From the NCBI GenBank assembly GCA_007694915.1, contig REEV01000079.1:1-50088 (forward strand): a stretch of 50,088 nt of DNA, given 5' to 3'. The position numbers were made by a program, and so were the translations under genes. The notes below the pieces were generated by a model. The model did no database searches and had not been told where the DNA came from. It saw only the letters and a program-made list of their open reading frames with translations. This document shows, one piece after another, positions 1 to 13,532 of the stretch (the stretch's first letter is position 1; every line of letters begins with the position of its first letter). Source of the DNA: Cyanobium sp. PLM2.Bin73 (GTDB lineage: Bacteria; Cyanobacteriota; Cyanobacteriia; PCC-6307; Cyanobiaceae).

Positions 1-307
1 GAACGCAGAGCAGAACGCACAGCTGAGCGCCACAGGCTCCCAGCAGCGAAGGAGGTGTTCGGGCGTTTTCGAGTTCTGTACACGCTGTACAGAACTCGAC
101 CATCTCCGCTGAGGTTGCAGCGTCGGCCGCGCCTGCACCACCAGTAAGGCAGCCGCCGCCAGCCTTCACCTCGGCCCCACCCGGGAGGTCCTGCTCGACA
201 ACTTGTGAAGGAACCCCCCGGGCGGCCCCTGGCGGCCGGGAGCCCCATGTGAGAATCCCGGAAATCGACCGGCCGGCCTGGCCCCAGCCGTTCCCCAGCG
301 CTGATCC
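1..307. other. Intergenic stretch upstream of psbZ
   Basis: No convincing coding region is seen in the first 307 bases. The only clear structure is the perfect palindrome at 70-98, listed separately. The stretch should contain the psbZ promoter and leader, but no hexamer pair stands out. The gene that precedes it lies outside the window. Confidence 0.5.
70..98. repeat. Perfect 13-bp inverted repeat with 3-bp loop
   Basis: CGAGTTCTGTACA at 70-82 is exactly reverse-complementary to 86-98, with CGC between. No T-run follows on either strand, so it is not a standard intrinsic terminator. The core TGTACA-CGC-TGTACA resembles an operator dyad. The spacing between the GTAC halves (5 nt) is one longer than the cyanobacterial LexA box as I recall it (4 nt), so a LexA assignment is not made. 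Confidence 0.7.
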
Positions 308-496
308 ATGCAGATCCTCAACACCCTCACCGTTCTGGCCCTGGTGGTGGCGTCGTTCGCCCTGATCGTGGCGGTGCCGGTGCTCTACGCCAGCAGCGAG
401 GACAGCGGCCGCTCCAACCGCCTGATTCTGCTGGGCGGCATCGCCTGGCTGGTGCTGGTGCTGGTGAACTGGGGCATGAGCCTCTTCGTGGTCTGA
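308..496 (+). CDS. psbZ: Photosystem II reaction centre protein Z
   Basis: This 62-residue protein has exactly the usual PsbZ (Ycf9) length and layout: two hydrophobic helices (about residues 5-27 and 39-60) joined by a short polar loop with the family's YAS..D..RS.RLILLGG pattern, ending in FVV. PsbZ is a peripheral thylakoid subunit of the photosystem II core that helps stabilise supercomplexes and antenna association. It is followed after 64 bases by ribH, an order I recall from other picocyanobacteria. The start ATG is the only reasonable one for the family length. Identification rests on length, topology and loop sequence and is secure. Confidence 0.93.
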   Translation: MQILNTLTVLALVVASFALIVAVPVLYASSEDSGRSNRLILLGGIAWLVLVLVNWGMSLFVV

Positions 497-521
497 GGCG
501 GGCCGGGCCGTCGGCAGCTTC

Positions 522-527
522 TAGGCT
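522..527 (+). promoter_or_regulatory. Putative -10 element for ribH
   Basis: TAGGCT lies between psbZ and ribH, 33 bases before the ribH GTG. The same hexamer occurs at a similar place before secA, the group-2 sigma gene and the thiC riboswitch. No clear -35 is visible. Confidence 0.45.
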
Positions 528-560
528 CGTCCCATCTGATCTGCGCCACGGCAGTGGCGG

Positions 561-1046
561 GTGCCCGTGGCCACATTCGAGGGCGATTTCCAAGGTGCTG
601 CCGGCCTGCGCCTGGCGATCGTGGTGGCCCGCTTCAACGACCTGGTGACGGGCAAGCTGCTCAGTGGCTGCCTCGACTGTCTGCACCGCCACGGCATCGA
701 AACCAGCGCCGGCAGCAGCCAGCTGGATGTGGCCTGGGTGCCGGGCAGCTTCGAGATCCCTCTGGTGGCCCAGAGGCTGGCGGCCAGCGGCCGCTACCAG
801 GTGGTGATCACCCTGGGGGCCGTGATCCGCGGCGACACCCCCCACTTCGACGTGGTGGTGGCCGAGGTGAGCAAGGGGGTGGCGGCGGTGAGCCGCTCAA
901 CGGGCGTGCCGGTGATCTTCGGGGTGCTCACCACCGACACCATGCAGCAGGCCCTGGAGCGGGCCGGAATCAAGAGCAACCTGGGCTGGAGCTACGCCCT
1001 GCAGGCGATCGAGATGGGCGCCCTCATGGCCGCCCTGCCTGCCTGA
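561..1046 (+). CDS. ribH: 6,7-dimethyl-8-ribityllumazine synthase
   Basis: The 161-residue protein is a full-length lumazine synthase (riboflavin synthase beta chain). It condenses 5-amino-6-ribitylaminouracil with 3,4-dihydroxy-2-butanone-4-phosphate in riboflavin synthesis. Family signatures are visible: the N-terminal ARFND segment (substrate pocket), [10 protein letters not shown] near residue 55, [15 protein letters not shown] with the catalytic-loop His, and [11 protein letters not shown] before the C-terminal helix. It starts with GTG at 561 (M-P-V-A-T-F-E-G); an out-of-frame ATG at 554 gives only a shadow. The 3' end overlaps the opposite-strand GNAT gene by 23 bases. Confidence 0.95.
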   Translation: MPVATFEGDFQGAAGLRLAIVVARFNDLVTGKLLSGCLDCLHRHGIETSAGSSQLDVAWVPGSFEIPLVAQRLAASGRYQVVITLGAVIRGDTPHFDVVVAEVSKGVAAVSRSTGVPVIFGVLTTDTMQQALERAGIKSNLGWSYALQAIEMGALMAALPA

Positions 1047-1488
1047 CCAGCAGTTGCTGGGTGCCCACCTGGCGGAAGCCGAGCTGCTCGTAGAACCCGG
1101 CGCTGTTGGTGGTCATCAGGTACACCCGCTCCACGCCGCGCACGCGCGGGTGGCTGAGCAGGCCCTCCACCACCTGGCGGCCGAGGCCGCGGCCCTGCAG
1201 GTCGCCGGCCACCACCACATCCCAGAGCACTGCGCGGGCCTCGCCATCACTGCTGGCCCGCCCGAAGCCCACCAGCCGCTTGCCCCGCCACAGACTCACC
1301 ACCACCGGGCTGCCCCCCAGCAGCCGGCGCAGCTGGGCGTAGCTGCGCTCGCGGGCCCAGAAGGCGTGGTGGTTGAACAGGCGTTGCAGCTTCAGTAGCC
1401 CCCGGGTGGGGCGCAGGCCGGGGCCGAGGCCGAGCCAGCGCAGGCCGGGGGCGCCGGGGGCGTGACGCAACAGACGGATCGCGGCCAT
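1024..1488 (-). CDS. GNAT-family N-acetyltransferase
   Basis: The 154-residue protein has the GNAT acetyl-CoA fold. A beta strand with [12 protein letters not shown] leads to [26 protein letters not shown] (motif A, with the pyrophosphate-binding Q-G-R-G-L-G loop at about residues 95-103), then [16 protein letters not shown] (motif B, the usual A-x-x-F-Y-x-x-x-G-F). The substrate cannot be inferred; members acetylate small amines, peptides or protein N-termini. The gene is convergent with ribH and overlaps its last 23 bases. It is divergent from secA, separated by about 165 bases. Confidence 0.85.
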   Translation of the reverse strand: MAAIRLLRHAPGAPGLRWLGLGPGLRPTRGLLKLQRLFNHHAFWARERSYAQLRRLLGGSPVVVSLWRGKRLVGFGRASSDGEARAVLWDVVVAGDLQGRGLGRQVVEGLLSHPRVRGVERVYLMTTNSAGFYEQLGFRQVGTQQLLVRQAGRP

Positions 1489-1617
1489 CAGGGGCGACGG
1501 ATGGCAGCATCCTCCCAGGCATGTGGGACCCCTTCGTGTTGCCCCGTGGTCGGGCCGGGTGCCCCAGCTTCAGGTGCCCCACCTTGAGGCAGCCATAAGC
1601 TCCTCCACCAGCCTCGG

Positions 1618-1623
1618 TAGGCT
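1618..1623 (+). promoter_or_regulatory. Putative -10 element for secA
   Basis: TAGGCT sits 30 bases upstream of the secA ATG, which would give a leader of about 25 nt. It matches the -10-like hexamer before ribH, the sigma gene and thiC. No obvious -35 partner. Confidence 0.45.
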
Positions 1624-1653
1624 GCCAGTAACGCCCTGGTAGCCGTTCTCACC

Positions 1654-4510
<2,857 letters not shown>

Positions 4511-4518
<8 letters not shown>

Positions 4519-4540
4519 CGTCAATCTGCCTGACGTCAAC
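4511..4540 (+). repeat. 15-bp tandem duplication over the secA stop
   Basis: CTGCCTGACGTCAAT at 4511-4525 is repeated at 4526-4540 with a single change in the last base. The secA stop TGA lies in the first copy, and the second copy carries an in-frame duplicate TGA. Each unit contains the palindrome TGACGTCA. Confidence 0.85.
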
Positions 4541-4544
4541 CCAC

Positions 4545-5294
4545 CTAGCTCGTCGACCCCGGGCTGTCGCCCAGGAACTCCAGGATCTCCCGGTCGCGCA
4601 GGTTCTGGGCCAGGCCGCCGCAGGGCTGGTGCAGCGGCCGGCCGGCGGCAATCTCCTGCAGGCAGGCCTGGGTGCGGGCCAGCTCGCTCTCCAGGGCGTC
4701 GATGCGCTCCATCAGGTTGCGGATCACCCGCGCCTCGGTGTCGGGCAGGGCCGAGTGGGCCAGCGGATCCACGCGCACGCCGCTCTGGTGCACCACCCGC
4801 CCCGGGATGCCCACCACCGTGCAGTTCGGCTCCACGTCGCTCAGCACCACTGAGCCGGCGCCGATGCGGGTGTTGGCCCCCACCGTGATCGCCCCCAGCA
4901 CCTTGGCGCCGGCGCCAACCACCACGTTCGGCGCCAGGGTGGGGTGGCGCTTGCCGTGGGCCTTGCCCGTGCCCCCCAGGGTCACCCCCTGATACAGCAG
5001 GCACTGATCGCCGATCTCGGCCGTCTCGCCGATCACCACCCCCATGCCGTGGTCGATGAACACCCCGTGGCCGATCCGCGCCCCGGGGTGGATCTCCACG
5101 CCCGTGAGCAGGCGCCCCAGCTGGCTGAGCATCCGCGCCGCCAGCGGCAGGCGCAGCCGCCAGAGGCTGTGGCTGAGCCGGTGCAGCATCAGGGCATGCA
5201 GCCCCGGATAGCAGAGCAGGATCTCCAGCGGCCCACGGGCGGCGGGATCCCGCTCCTGGATGATCGCCAGGTCGGCGCGGATGGCCTTGAACAT
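4545..5294 (-). CDS. cysE: Serine O-acetyltransferase
   Basis: The 249-residue protein makes O-acetylserine from serine and acetyl-CoA, the first step of cysteine synthesis. The N-terminal helical part (residues 1-65) is followed by a left-handed beta-helix of hexapeptide repeats: [62 protein letters not shown]. The active-site D-H of FIDHGMG and the H of KRHPTL are present. The C-terminus after residue 185 is a polar extension typical of cyanobacterial members. It is convergent with secA (26-bp gap). Its product feeds cysteine synthase, which is also in this window at 38.4 kb. Confidence 0.95.
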   Translation of the reverse strand: MFKAIRADLAIIQERDPAARGPLEILLCYPGLHALMLHRLSHSLWRLRLPLAARMLSQLGRLLTGVEIHPGARIGHGVFIDHGMGVVIGETAEIGDQCLLYQGVTLGGTGKAHGKRHPTLAPNVVVGAGAKVLGAITVGANTRIGAGSVVLSDVEPNCTVVGIPGRVVHQSGVRVDPLAHSALPDTEARVIRNLMERIDALESELARTQACLQEIAAGRPLHQPCGGLAQNLRDREILEFLGDSPGSTS

Positions 5295-5321
5295 GGAGGC
5301 ATCCTGGCGGAGCGGTCGTCC

Positions 5322-5368
5322 GTTTGACCGTGGGGCCCGCCTGGGCCTGTTTGACCGTGGGGCCCGCC
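5322..5368. repeat. 20-bp direct repeat, period 27
   Basis: GTTTGACCGTGGGGCCCGCC occurs at 5322-5341 and again at 5349-5368, exactly, with 7 bases between. The pair lies just upstream of cysE (minus strand) and upstream of tRNA-Gly. Each copy contains GGGCCC. It may be a slippage duplication or paired binding sites. Confidence 0.85.
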
Positions 5369-5434
5369 GTCAGGCATGATCGCTTCGCCGACGGGCCGAG
5401 CCCCCAGGCGGGTGCGGCGTTCAGCGCTGGCCGT

Positions 5435-5506
5435 GCGGATGTAGCTCAGTGGTAGAGCATCTCCTTGCCAAGGAGAGGGTCGAGAGTTCGAATCTCTTCA
5501 TCCGCT
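5435..5506 (+). tRNA. tRNA-Gly (anticodon GCC)
   Basis: A complete 72-nt cloverleaf: acceptor GCGGATG pairs with CATCCGC (5499-5505), D-arm GCTC-AGTGGTA-GAGC, anticodon stem TCTCC/GGAGA with loop TTGCCAA and anticodon GCC at 5467-5469, and a T-arm with TTCGAAT loop. The discriminator is T, usual for tRNA-Gly. CCA is not encoded. Confidence 0.97.
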
Positions 5507-5526
5507 TGTCTTGAATCCGGCCGCCA

Positions 5527-6519
5527 TCAGGCGGCCACCAGTAGGCCGATCTCTTTGCGCAGTTCGTCGATGGTGACGGCGCCCAGGTAGCTTTGGGCGC
5601 AGTGCACCACCGGCAGGCGCATCAGCTGGCCCCGGTTCTGGCGCAGGCTCTGCTCCACCAGCGGCAGGCTGGGCCGGTCGCAGAGCACGTGGCTGGAGGC
5701 CCGCAGCAGGGCCAGTAGGCGGCTGCCGGTGTCCGGGTTGGCGGTCATCACCAGCAGCTCGTTGCCGCGCAGGCTGTGCAGGATCACCTCGGCCGCTCGC
5801 AGGATGCCGGGGCTGATGCTCACCAGCCCCACGCAGCTGCCGGTGCGCAGCTCCTTGAGCAGGTCGAGCTCGTGGCGGAAGTCGTTGAGGTCCACCGGCA
5901 CCGCCCGCACCCCGTGGCGGCGGGCGATCTCCTCCACTGGCTGCAGGAAATAGCGGCTGGTCACCACCGTGCCGTTGTTCGACTGCTCCAGCACCCCCTC
6001 CAGCTCCTCCATCGGCACAACCTCCACCGGCACCTCCAGCTTGGGGGTGAGCTCCTCGGCGATCAGCAGCGAGGCGCCCAGGTCTTCCCGCGGGGTGCTC
6101 ACCAGCACCCGGGCGCCGCAGCGCAGCCGCCAGTCGATCTCGCGGGTGAGCAGGTCGCGGGTCTGCTGCAGGGTGCAGCCGGCCTGCAGCAGGCCGTCCA
6201 CGCTCTGGCGCACCTCCCGCTCGATGTCGGGCAGCACCCGGTTGCGGGGGCCCGGCGGCGGCTTGATCTGGCGTGGCTTCTGCTGATCGCGCACGTAGAT
6301 GCCCGAGCCGGCCATGGCCTCCACCACGCCGTCGGTCTCCAGCTGGCGGTACACCTTGCTGATCGTGTTGCGGTGCAGGCCCGTCTGCATCGCCAGCTGG
6401 CGGGTGCTGGGCAGGCGGTGGCCCGGCGGGTAGTGCCGGGCCGCGATCGCGAAGCAGATCTGGTTGTACAGCTGGGTCGACGCCGGAATGTCGCTGTCCT
6501 GCTGGATGTGAAATCGCAC
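5527..6519 (-). CDS. GntR-family transcriptional regulator
   Basis: The 330-residue protein has an N-terminal GntR winged helix (residues 5-75): PASTQLYNQICFAIAARHYPPGHRLPSTRQLAMQTGLHRNTISKVYRQLETDGVVE, with the recognition helix in LHRNTISKVY. It starts with GTG (M-R-F-H-I-Q). The long C-terminal region (about 100-330) has alternating hydrophobic strands and helices (VEVVPMEEL, GLVSISPGILRAAEVI, LLVMTANPDTGSRLL) but I cannot match it to a named effector domain; it is not the aminotransferase-like MocR domain. It is divergent from the dienelactone hydrolase gene (137-bp gap), which it might regulate. The 3' end lies 20 bp from tRNA-Gly. Confidence 0.85.
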   Translation of the reverse strand: MRFHIQQDSDIPASTQLYNQICFAIAARHYPPGHRLPSTRQLAMQTGLHRNTISKVYRQLETDGVVEAMAGSGIYVRDQQKPRQIKPPPGPRNRVLPDIEREVRQSVDGLLQAGCTLQQTRDLLTREIDWRLRCGARVLVSTPREDLGASLLIAEELTPKLEVPVEVVPMEELEGVLEQSNNGTVVTSRYFLQPVEEIARRHGVRAVPVDLNDFRHELDLLKELRTGSCVGLVSISPGILRAAEVILHSLRGNELLVMTANPDTGSRLLALLRASSHVLCDRPSLPLVEQSLRQNRGQLMRLPVVHCAQSYLGAVTIDELRKEIGLLVAA

Positions 6520-6656
6520 GCCGCGCCGGGCCTCGGTTCGGGCTCACCATACGGAGCAAATCCGGCGGGGACAATCCCCCTGTTGGCATAGGCAGCTGTG
6601 CCGGTTCAGGGCCAGTTGGCGCTCTTCCAGACTGGCCTCACCCCGCCCGCTTGCCC

Positions 6657-7409
6657 ATGTCGTCCGCTGTGACCGCCGGCTGGCGGGAGCTGAAGCCCGC
6701 CGGCGGCCCGCGCCTGCGCTGCTGGTGGGCGCGGCCGGTCCAGCAGCCACCCCGGGCCGCCGTGCTGGTGCTGCCGGAAGTGTTCGGCCTCAACGCCTGG
6801 GTGCGGGGCGTGGCCGAGCGCCTGGCCGCCGAGGGCTACGGCGCCCTGGCGCTGCCGATCTTCGCGCGCACCGCCCCCGATCTCGATGTGGGCTACGACG
6901 AGGCCGGTCTGGCGGCGGGCCGCGAGCACCGCGACCAGGTGAGCGCCGCCGGCTTCCTCGCCGATGCCCGCGCCGCCATCGCCTGGCTGCGGGCCCAGCC
7001 GGGCCTGAACCGGCCCGTGGGCTGCGTGGGCTTCTGCTTCGGCGGCCACCTGGCGCTGCTGGCGGCCACCCTGCCCCAGGTGGCGGCCTGCTGCGACGCC
7101 TACGGCGCCCGGGTGTCCAGCTTCCGCCCCGGCGGCGGCGAGCCCACCCTGGCGGTGGTGCCCGAGATCCCCGGCCACCTGCTCTGCCTGGTGGGCGATC
7201 AGGATCCGCTGATGCCCCCCGAGGAACGCCGGGTCATCGCCGCCGCCCTGGCCGCCGATGCTGCCCGCCGCCCCCAGCTGGAGCGCCAGCTGATCGTGGC
7301 CCCCGGCGCCGGCCATGGCTTCTTCTGTGAGGCCCGCCCCGACTATCATCCCGAGGCCGCGGCCCAGGGCTGGCAGGCCCTGCTCGAGCTGTTCAGCCGC
7401 CGGCTCTGA
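6657..7409 (+). CDS. Dienelactone hydrolase family protein
   Basis: The 250-residue alpha/beta hydrolase resembles dienelactone hydrolase/carboxymethylenebutenolidase. VLVLPEVFGLNAWVRGVAERLAAEGYGALALP (about residues 32-63) is the typical N-terminal pattern. The nucleophile elbow is G-F-C-F-G-G, with Cys as nucleophile near residue 124 as in true DLHs. The acid is in LVGDQDPLMP and the His in GAGHGFF. I chose the ATG at 6657 over the in-frame TTG at 6651. The physiological ester substrate in cyanobacteria is unknown. The gene stands alone between a divergent GntR regulator and convergent infC. Confidence 0.88.
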   Translation: MSSAVTAGWRELKPAGGPRLRCWWARPVQQPPRAAVLVLPEVFGLNAWVRGVAERLAAEGYGALALPIFARTAPDLDVGYDEAGLAAGREHRDQVSAAGFLADARAAIAWLRAQPGLNRPVGCVGFCFGGHLALLAATLPQVAACCDAYGARVSSFRPGGGEPTLAVVPEIPGHLLCLVGDQDPLMPPEERRVIAAALAADAARRPQLERQLIVAPGAGHGFFCEARPDYHPEAAAQGWQALLELFSRRL

Positions 7410-7433
7410 GGGCTGCCGGCTGGCGGCCGTGGC

Positions 7434-8147
7434 TCAGGCCTCGGCGGGGCTGGCGGCCGGTGTTGCTGCGGAAGGTGCCGCGGTGGCGGCGGGTGCGCTG
7501 GTGGCCGGCGCGCTGGCTGGGGCCGCGGCCGGGTCGGGCTTGCTCTTGTGGCGGGTGACGGTCTTGCCGCCGCCGCCATCGCCGGCCGGGGCCTTGAGGC
7601 TGGTTTTGCGCGGGCTTAGGAACATGATCATGTTGCGGCCCTCGCGCTTGGGGGGCTGCTGGATCTCGGCCGCCGCCTCCAGATCCTTGGCCATGCGCTT
7701 GAGCAGCACTTCCGCCAGGGCCGTGTGCTGGATCTCCCGGCCGCGGAAGATCACCGTGCACTTCACCTTGTCGCCGGCCTTGAGGAAGCGGGTGGCCTGA
7801 CCGATGCGCACGTCGTAGTCGTGCTGGTCGATCTTGTAGCGCATCTTCACCTCTTTGACTTCGGTTTGATGCGATTTCTTCTTGGCCTCCTTGGCCTTCT
7901 TCTCCTGCTCAAACTTGTATTTGCCGTAGTCCATGATCCGGCACACAGGCGGATCGGCCTTCTCGCTCACCAGCACCAGGTCGAGCTCCCGGTCTTTCGA
8001 CACGCTCAGGGCCTCGTCTCTGCTGATCACGCCCAGTTGACTGCCGTCGAAATCCACCACCCGCAGCTGGGGGTAGCTGATGCGTTCGTTGATGTTGGGA
8101 AGCTCCCGCACGGGAGCACGGCGGTCAAAACGGGGACGGGGTGGCAT
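7434..8147 (-). CDS. infC: Translation initiation factor IF-3
   Basis: The 237-residue protein is IF-3, which binds the 30S subunit, prevents premature 50S joining and checks start codons. The N-terminal domain ([29 protein letters not shown], residues 20-48) and the C-terminal domain ([32 protein letters not shown] onwards) are complete by about residue 185. A further stretch of about 50 residues, rich in Ala, Pro, Ser and Lys, follows; the common bacterial factor is about 180 residues. The ATG at 8147 begins [20 protein letters not shown], a normal basic leader for cyanobacteria. The gene precedes miaA by 40 bp on the same strand order (miaA stop is upstream of infC start), suggesting a miaA-infC unit or separate promoter. 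Confidence 0.95.
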   Translation of the reverse strand: MPPRPRFDRRAPVRELPNINERISYPQLRVVDFDGSQLGVISRDEALSVSKDRELDLVLVSEKADPPVCRIMDYGKYKFEQEKKAKEAKKKSHQTEVKEVKMRYKIDQHDYDVRIGQATRFLKAGDKVKCTVIFRGREIQHTALAEVLLKRMAKDLEAAAEIQQPPKREGRNMIMFLSPRKTSLKAPAGDGGGGKTVTRHKSKPDPAAAPASAPATSAPAATAAPSAATPAASPAEA

Positions 8148-8187
8148 TCAGGCGTTGGGTAGGTGTCGAAGGGTTGGATGTCTGCCT

Positions 8188-11207
<3,020 letters not shown>

Positions 11208-11208
<1 letters not shown>

Positions 11209-11543
11209 TGCCAGCGCCCGCCACCCGCGTGACGCCTGCTCCCTGGCGCGTGGCGGCCCTGCTCGGCTTTGCCCTGGTGGCTCCGGCCGGCCTGCCGGCC
11301 GGTGGGGCCGACTGGCGCCTGCCGGAACTGCGCCGCCGCCAGAGCAGCCGCGAGCCCCTGCTCTCAGTGGTGCCCCAGGCCCTGCGCTGCGCTCCGCGCC
11401 ACCAGGCACCCGCGATCAGCACCACCGCCACCGGGGTGCCCCTGCGGGTGCTGCGCCGCTGGCAGCAGCCCGGCGGCGAGCGCTGGCTGCAGGTTGAACT
11501 GCCCACCGCCAGTGGCCTGCGCCGGGGCTGGCTGGCCGGCTGA
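11208..11543 (+). CDS. Small exported SH3-like protein
   Basis: The 111-residue protein has a hydrophobic N-terminal segment (about residues 13-32, VAALLGFALVAPAGLPAGGA) fitting a signal peptide. A short domain follows (about 58-111) whose pattern VPLRVLRRWQ..GGERWLQVEL...GLRRGWLAG resembles a bacterial SH3 (SH3b) barrel. Its ATG overlaps the gyrB stop (TGATG), so translation is probably coupled. Function is unknown; SH3b domains often contact cell wall or peptides. High GC and codon use match the neighbours. The gene is real by coupling and signal peptide, but the domain name is tentative. Confidence 0.7.
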
Positions 11544-11566
11544 ATCCAGGCCCCGGCCCTGCCCGC

Positions 11567-12055
11567 TCAGGCCGCCAGGGCCGCCTCGATGGCCGCGGTG
11601 AGTTCGGCCCCGTCCGGCTCCACGGCGCTCTTGAAGCGGGCCAGCACCGTGCCGTCCTTGCCGATCAGGAACTTCTCGAAGTTCCAGGCCACATCCCCGG
11701 CGGGCTCCACCTGGGTGAGGGTGCTGTAGGGCTCGGTCTTGGCGCCGCTGGCGTGCACCTTGTCGAACAGCGGGAAATCGGCGCCGTAGGTGCTGGAGCA
11801 GAACTGCTGGATCTCCGGCAGGCTGGCGGGCTCCTGGCCACCGAAGTCGTTGCAGGGGAAGCCCAGCACCGTGAAGCCGCGGGGGCCGTAGGTGTCCTGG
11901 AGCTTCTGCAGCCCGGTGTACTGGCGGGTGAAGCCGCAGCGGCTGGCCACATTCACGATCAGCAGCACCTGGCCGCCCCAGTCCCCCAGGCGCCGCTCGC
12001 TGCCGCGGCTGTCGCGCACCACCACATCACTCACAGTCAGGGCCATCGGGGGCAT
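11567..12055 (-). CDS. Glutathione peroxidase-type thiol peroxidase
   Basis: The 162-residue protein belongs to the glutathione peroxidase family, which reduces hydrogen peroxide and lipid hydroperoxides. The active-site motif N-V-A-S-R-C-G-F-T has peroxidatic Cys (about residue 40) where animal enzymes use selenocysteine. The catalytic tetrad partners are visible: Gln in FPCNDFGGQEP, Trp-Asn in VAWNFEKFLI. The Cys in GFPCNDFGGQ is the position used as resolving Cys in some thioredoxin-dependent homologues, so thioredoxin may be the electron donor. Start at 12055 (MPPMALTV) has a weak GGGGA ahead; 12046 (MALTV) is an equal alternative. Convergent with the gyrB unit. Confidence 0.92.
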   Translation of the reverse strand: MPPMALTVSDVVVRDSRGSERRLGDWGGQVLLIVNVASRCGFTRQYTGLQKLQDTYGPRGFTVLGFPCNDFGGQEPASLPEIQQFCSSTYGADFPLFDKVHASGAKTEPYSTLTQVEPAGDVAWNFEKFLIGKDGTVLARFKSAVEPDGAELTAAIEAALAA

Positions 12056-12143
12056 TGGGTTCAGATCCCCGGACGCTAGCTCTCGGATTCCTGGTGCCTC
12101 CCCCGCGGCGGCCCATAAACTCTCAGGGCCCTGACAGCTGGCG

Positions 12144-13532
12144 ATGGGCGAGGCGAACGGCGTGCTGGTGCCTGAGATGGTGGCCCGCCAGCTGGAGACA
12201 CTGCTGGAAGCGGGCAATTACGACGGCGCCAAGCTGCTGCTGCAGCCGGTGCAGGAGGTGGACGCGGCCGAGGCGATCGGCGGGCTGCCGCGCACCCTGC
12301 AGGCCCTGGCCTTCCGCCTCCTGCCCAAGGATGAGGCGATCGCGGTCTACGAATACCTGCCGGTCGATGTGCAGCAGTCGCTGCTGGAGCGGCTGCGCTC
12401 CGGCGAGGTGCTGGAGCTGGTGGAGGCGATGTCGCCGGACGACCGGGCGCGGCTGTTCGATGAGCTGCCGGCCAAGGTGGTGCGGCGGCTGCAGGCCGAG
12501 CTGAGCCCGGCGGAGCGGCGGGTCACGGCCCAGCTGCTGGGCTACGCGCCGGAAACGGCCGGCCGGTTGATGACCACCGAGTTCATCGACCTGAAGGAAT
12601 TCCACAGCGTTGCCCAGGCCCTGGAGCTGGTGCGCCGCCGGGCCCGCGACACCGAAACCATCTACGCCCTCTACGTCACCGACGGCGCCCGCCACCTCAG
12701 CGGCATCCTGTCGCTGCGGGATCTGGTGGTGGCCGATCCCGACGCCCGCATCGGTGAGGTGATGACGCGGGAGGTGATCAGCGTGCGCACCGACACCGAC
12801 CAGGAGGAGGTGGCCCGCGCCATCCAGCGCTACGACTTTCTGGCCATGCCGGTGGTGGACCGGGAGCAGCGCCTGGTGGGGATCGTCACCGTGGATGACG
12901 TGATCGACGTGATCGAGCAGGAGGCCACCCGCGACATCTACGCCGCCGGCGCGGTGCAGGCCGGCGATGAGGACGACTACTTCCAGAGCAGCCTGTTCAC
13001 CGTGGTGCGGCGGCGGGTGGTGTGGCTGATGGTGCTGGTGGTGGCCAACAGCCTCACCTTCGCCGTGATTGCCCGCGAGGAGGAGATCCTCAGCCGCGTG
13101 GTGGTGCTGGCGGCCTTCATCCCGTTGCTGATCGACACCGGCGGCAACGTGGGCGCCCAGAGCTCCACGGTGGTGATCCGCGGCCTCAGCACCCAGCAGT
13201 TGCTGGTCAACGGCCGCCGCGTCACCGTGCTGCGGGAGGCGCTGGCGGGCCTGATCCTCGGCCTGATGATGCTGGTGGTGGTGGTGCCCTGGGCCTGGCA
13301 GCTGGGCGGTGAACCGATGGTGGCCTGGGCCACCGGGATCAGCCTGCTGGCGATCTCGGTGCTGGCGGCCACCGCCGGCTCGGCCCTGCCGCTGCTGTTT
13401 GCCCGGCTCGGCTTCGATCCGGCGCTGATGTCGGCGCCCTTCATTACCACCGCCGTGGATGTGGTGGGGGTGTTCATCTACCTGCGCGTGGCCCGCCTGC
13501 TGCTGCCGGCGTTGGCGGGAGGTGCGGCATGA
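12144..13532 (+). CDS. mgtE: Magnesium transporter MgtE, copy 1
   Basis: The 462-residue protein is a complete MgtE Mg2+ channel. The cytosolic N domain with helical repeats occupies residues about 15-135, the paired CBS domains about 140-265 (ILSLRDLVVADPDARIGEVM, AMPVVDREQRLVGIVTVDDVID), and a five-helix membrane domain about 290-455. IPLLIDTGGNVGAQSSTVVIRGL is the conserved pore segment. In known members the N/CBS domains close the pore at high Mg2+. The stop overlaps the ATG of a second mgtE (ATGA). Residues about 88-280 are encoded by DNA identical to the second copy; the ends are diverged. Confidence 0.95.
   Translation: MGEANGVLVPEMVARQLETLLEAGNYDGAKLLLQPVQEVDAAEAIGGLPRTLQALAFRLLPKDEAIAVYEYLPVDVQQSLLERLRSGEVLELVEAMSPDDRARLFDELPAKVVRRLQAELSPAERRVTAQLLGYAPETAGRLMTTEFIDLKEFHSVAQALELVRRRARDTETIYALYVTDGARHLSGILSLRDLVVADPDARIGEVMTREVISVRTDTDQEEVARAIQRYDFLAMPVVDREQRLVGIVTVDDVIDVIEQEATRDIYAAGAVQAGDEDDYFQSSLFTVVRRRVVWLMVLVVANSLTFAVIAREEEILSRVVVLAAFIPLLIDTGGNVGAQSSTVVIRGLSTQQLLVNGRRVTVLREALAGLILGLMMLVVVVPWAWQLGGEPMVAWATGISLLAISVLAATAGSALPLLFARLGFDPALMSAPFITTAVDVVGVFIYLRVARLLLPALAGGAA
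12405..12984 (+). repeat. Direct repeat copy 1 (580 bp, no mismatch)
   Basis: By base-by-base reading this tract equals 13814-14393, at an offset of 1409. It is bounded by mismatches at 12404 (C versus T) and 12985 (A versus G). It covers the second half of the MgtE N domain and both CBS domains. Confidence 0.9.

Noticed and set aside
70-98. LexA box
   Set aside because: The GTAC half-sites are 5 nt apart instead of the 4 nt I expect for the cyanobacterial LexA motif, and psbZ is not a known SOS gene.
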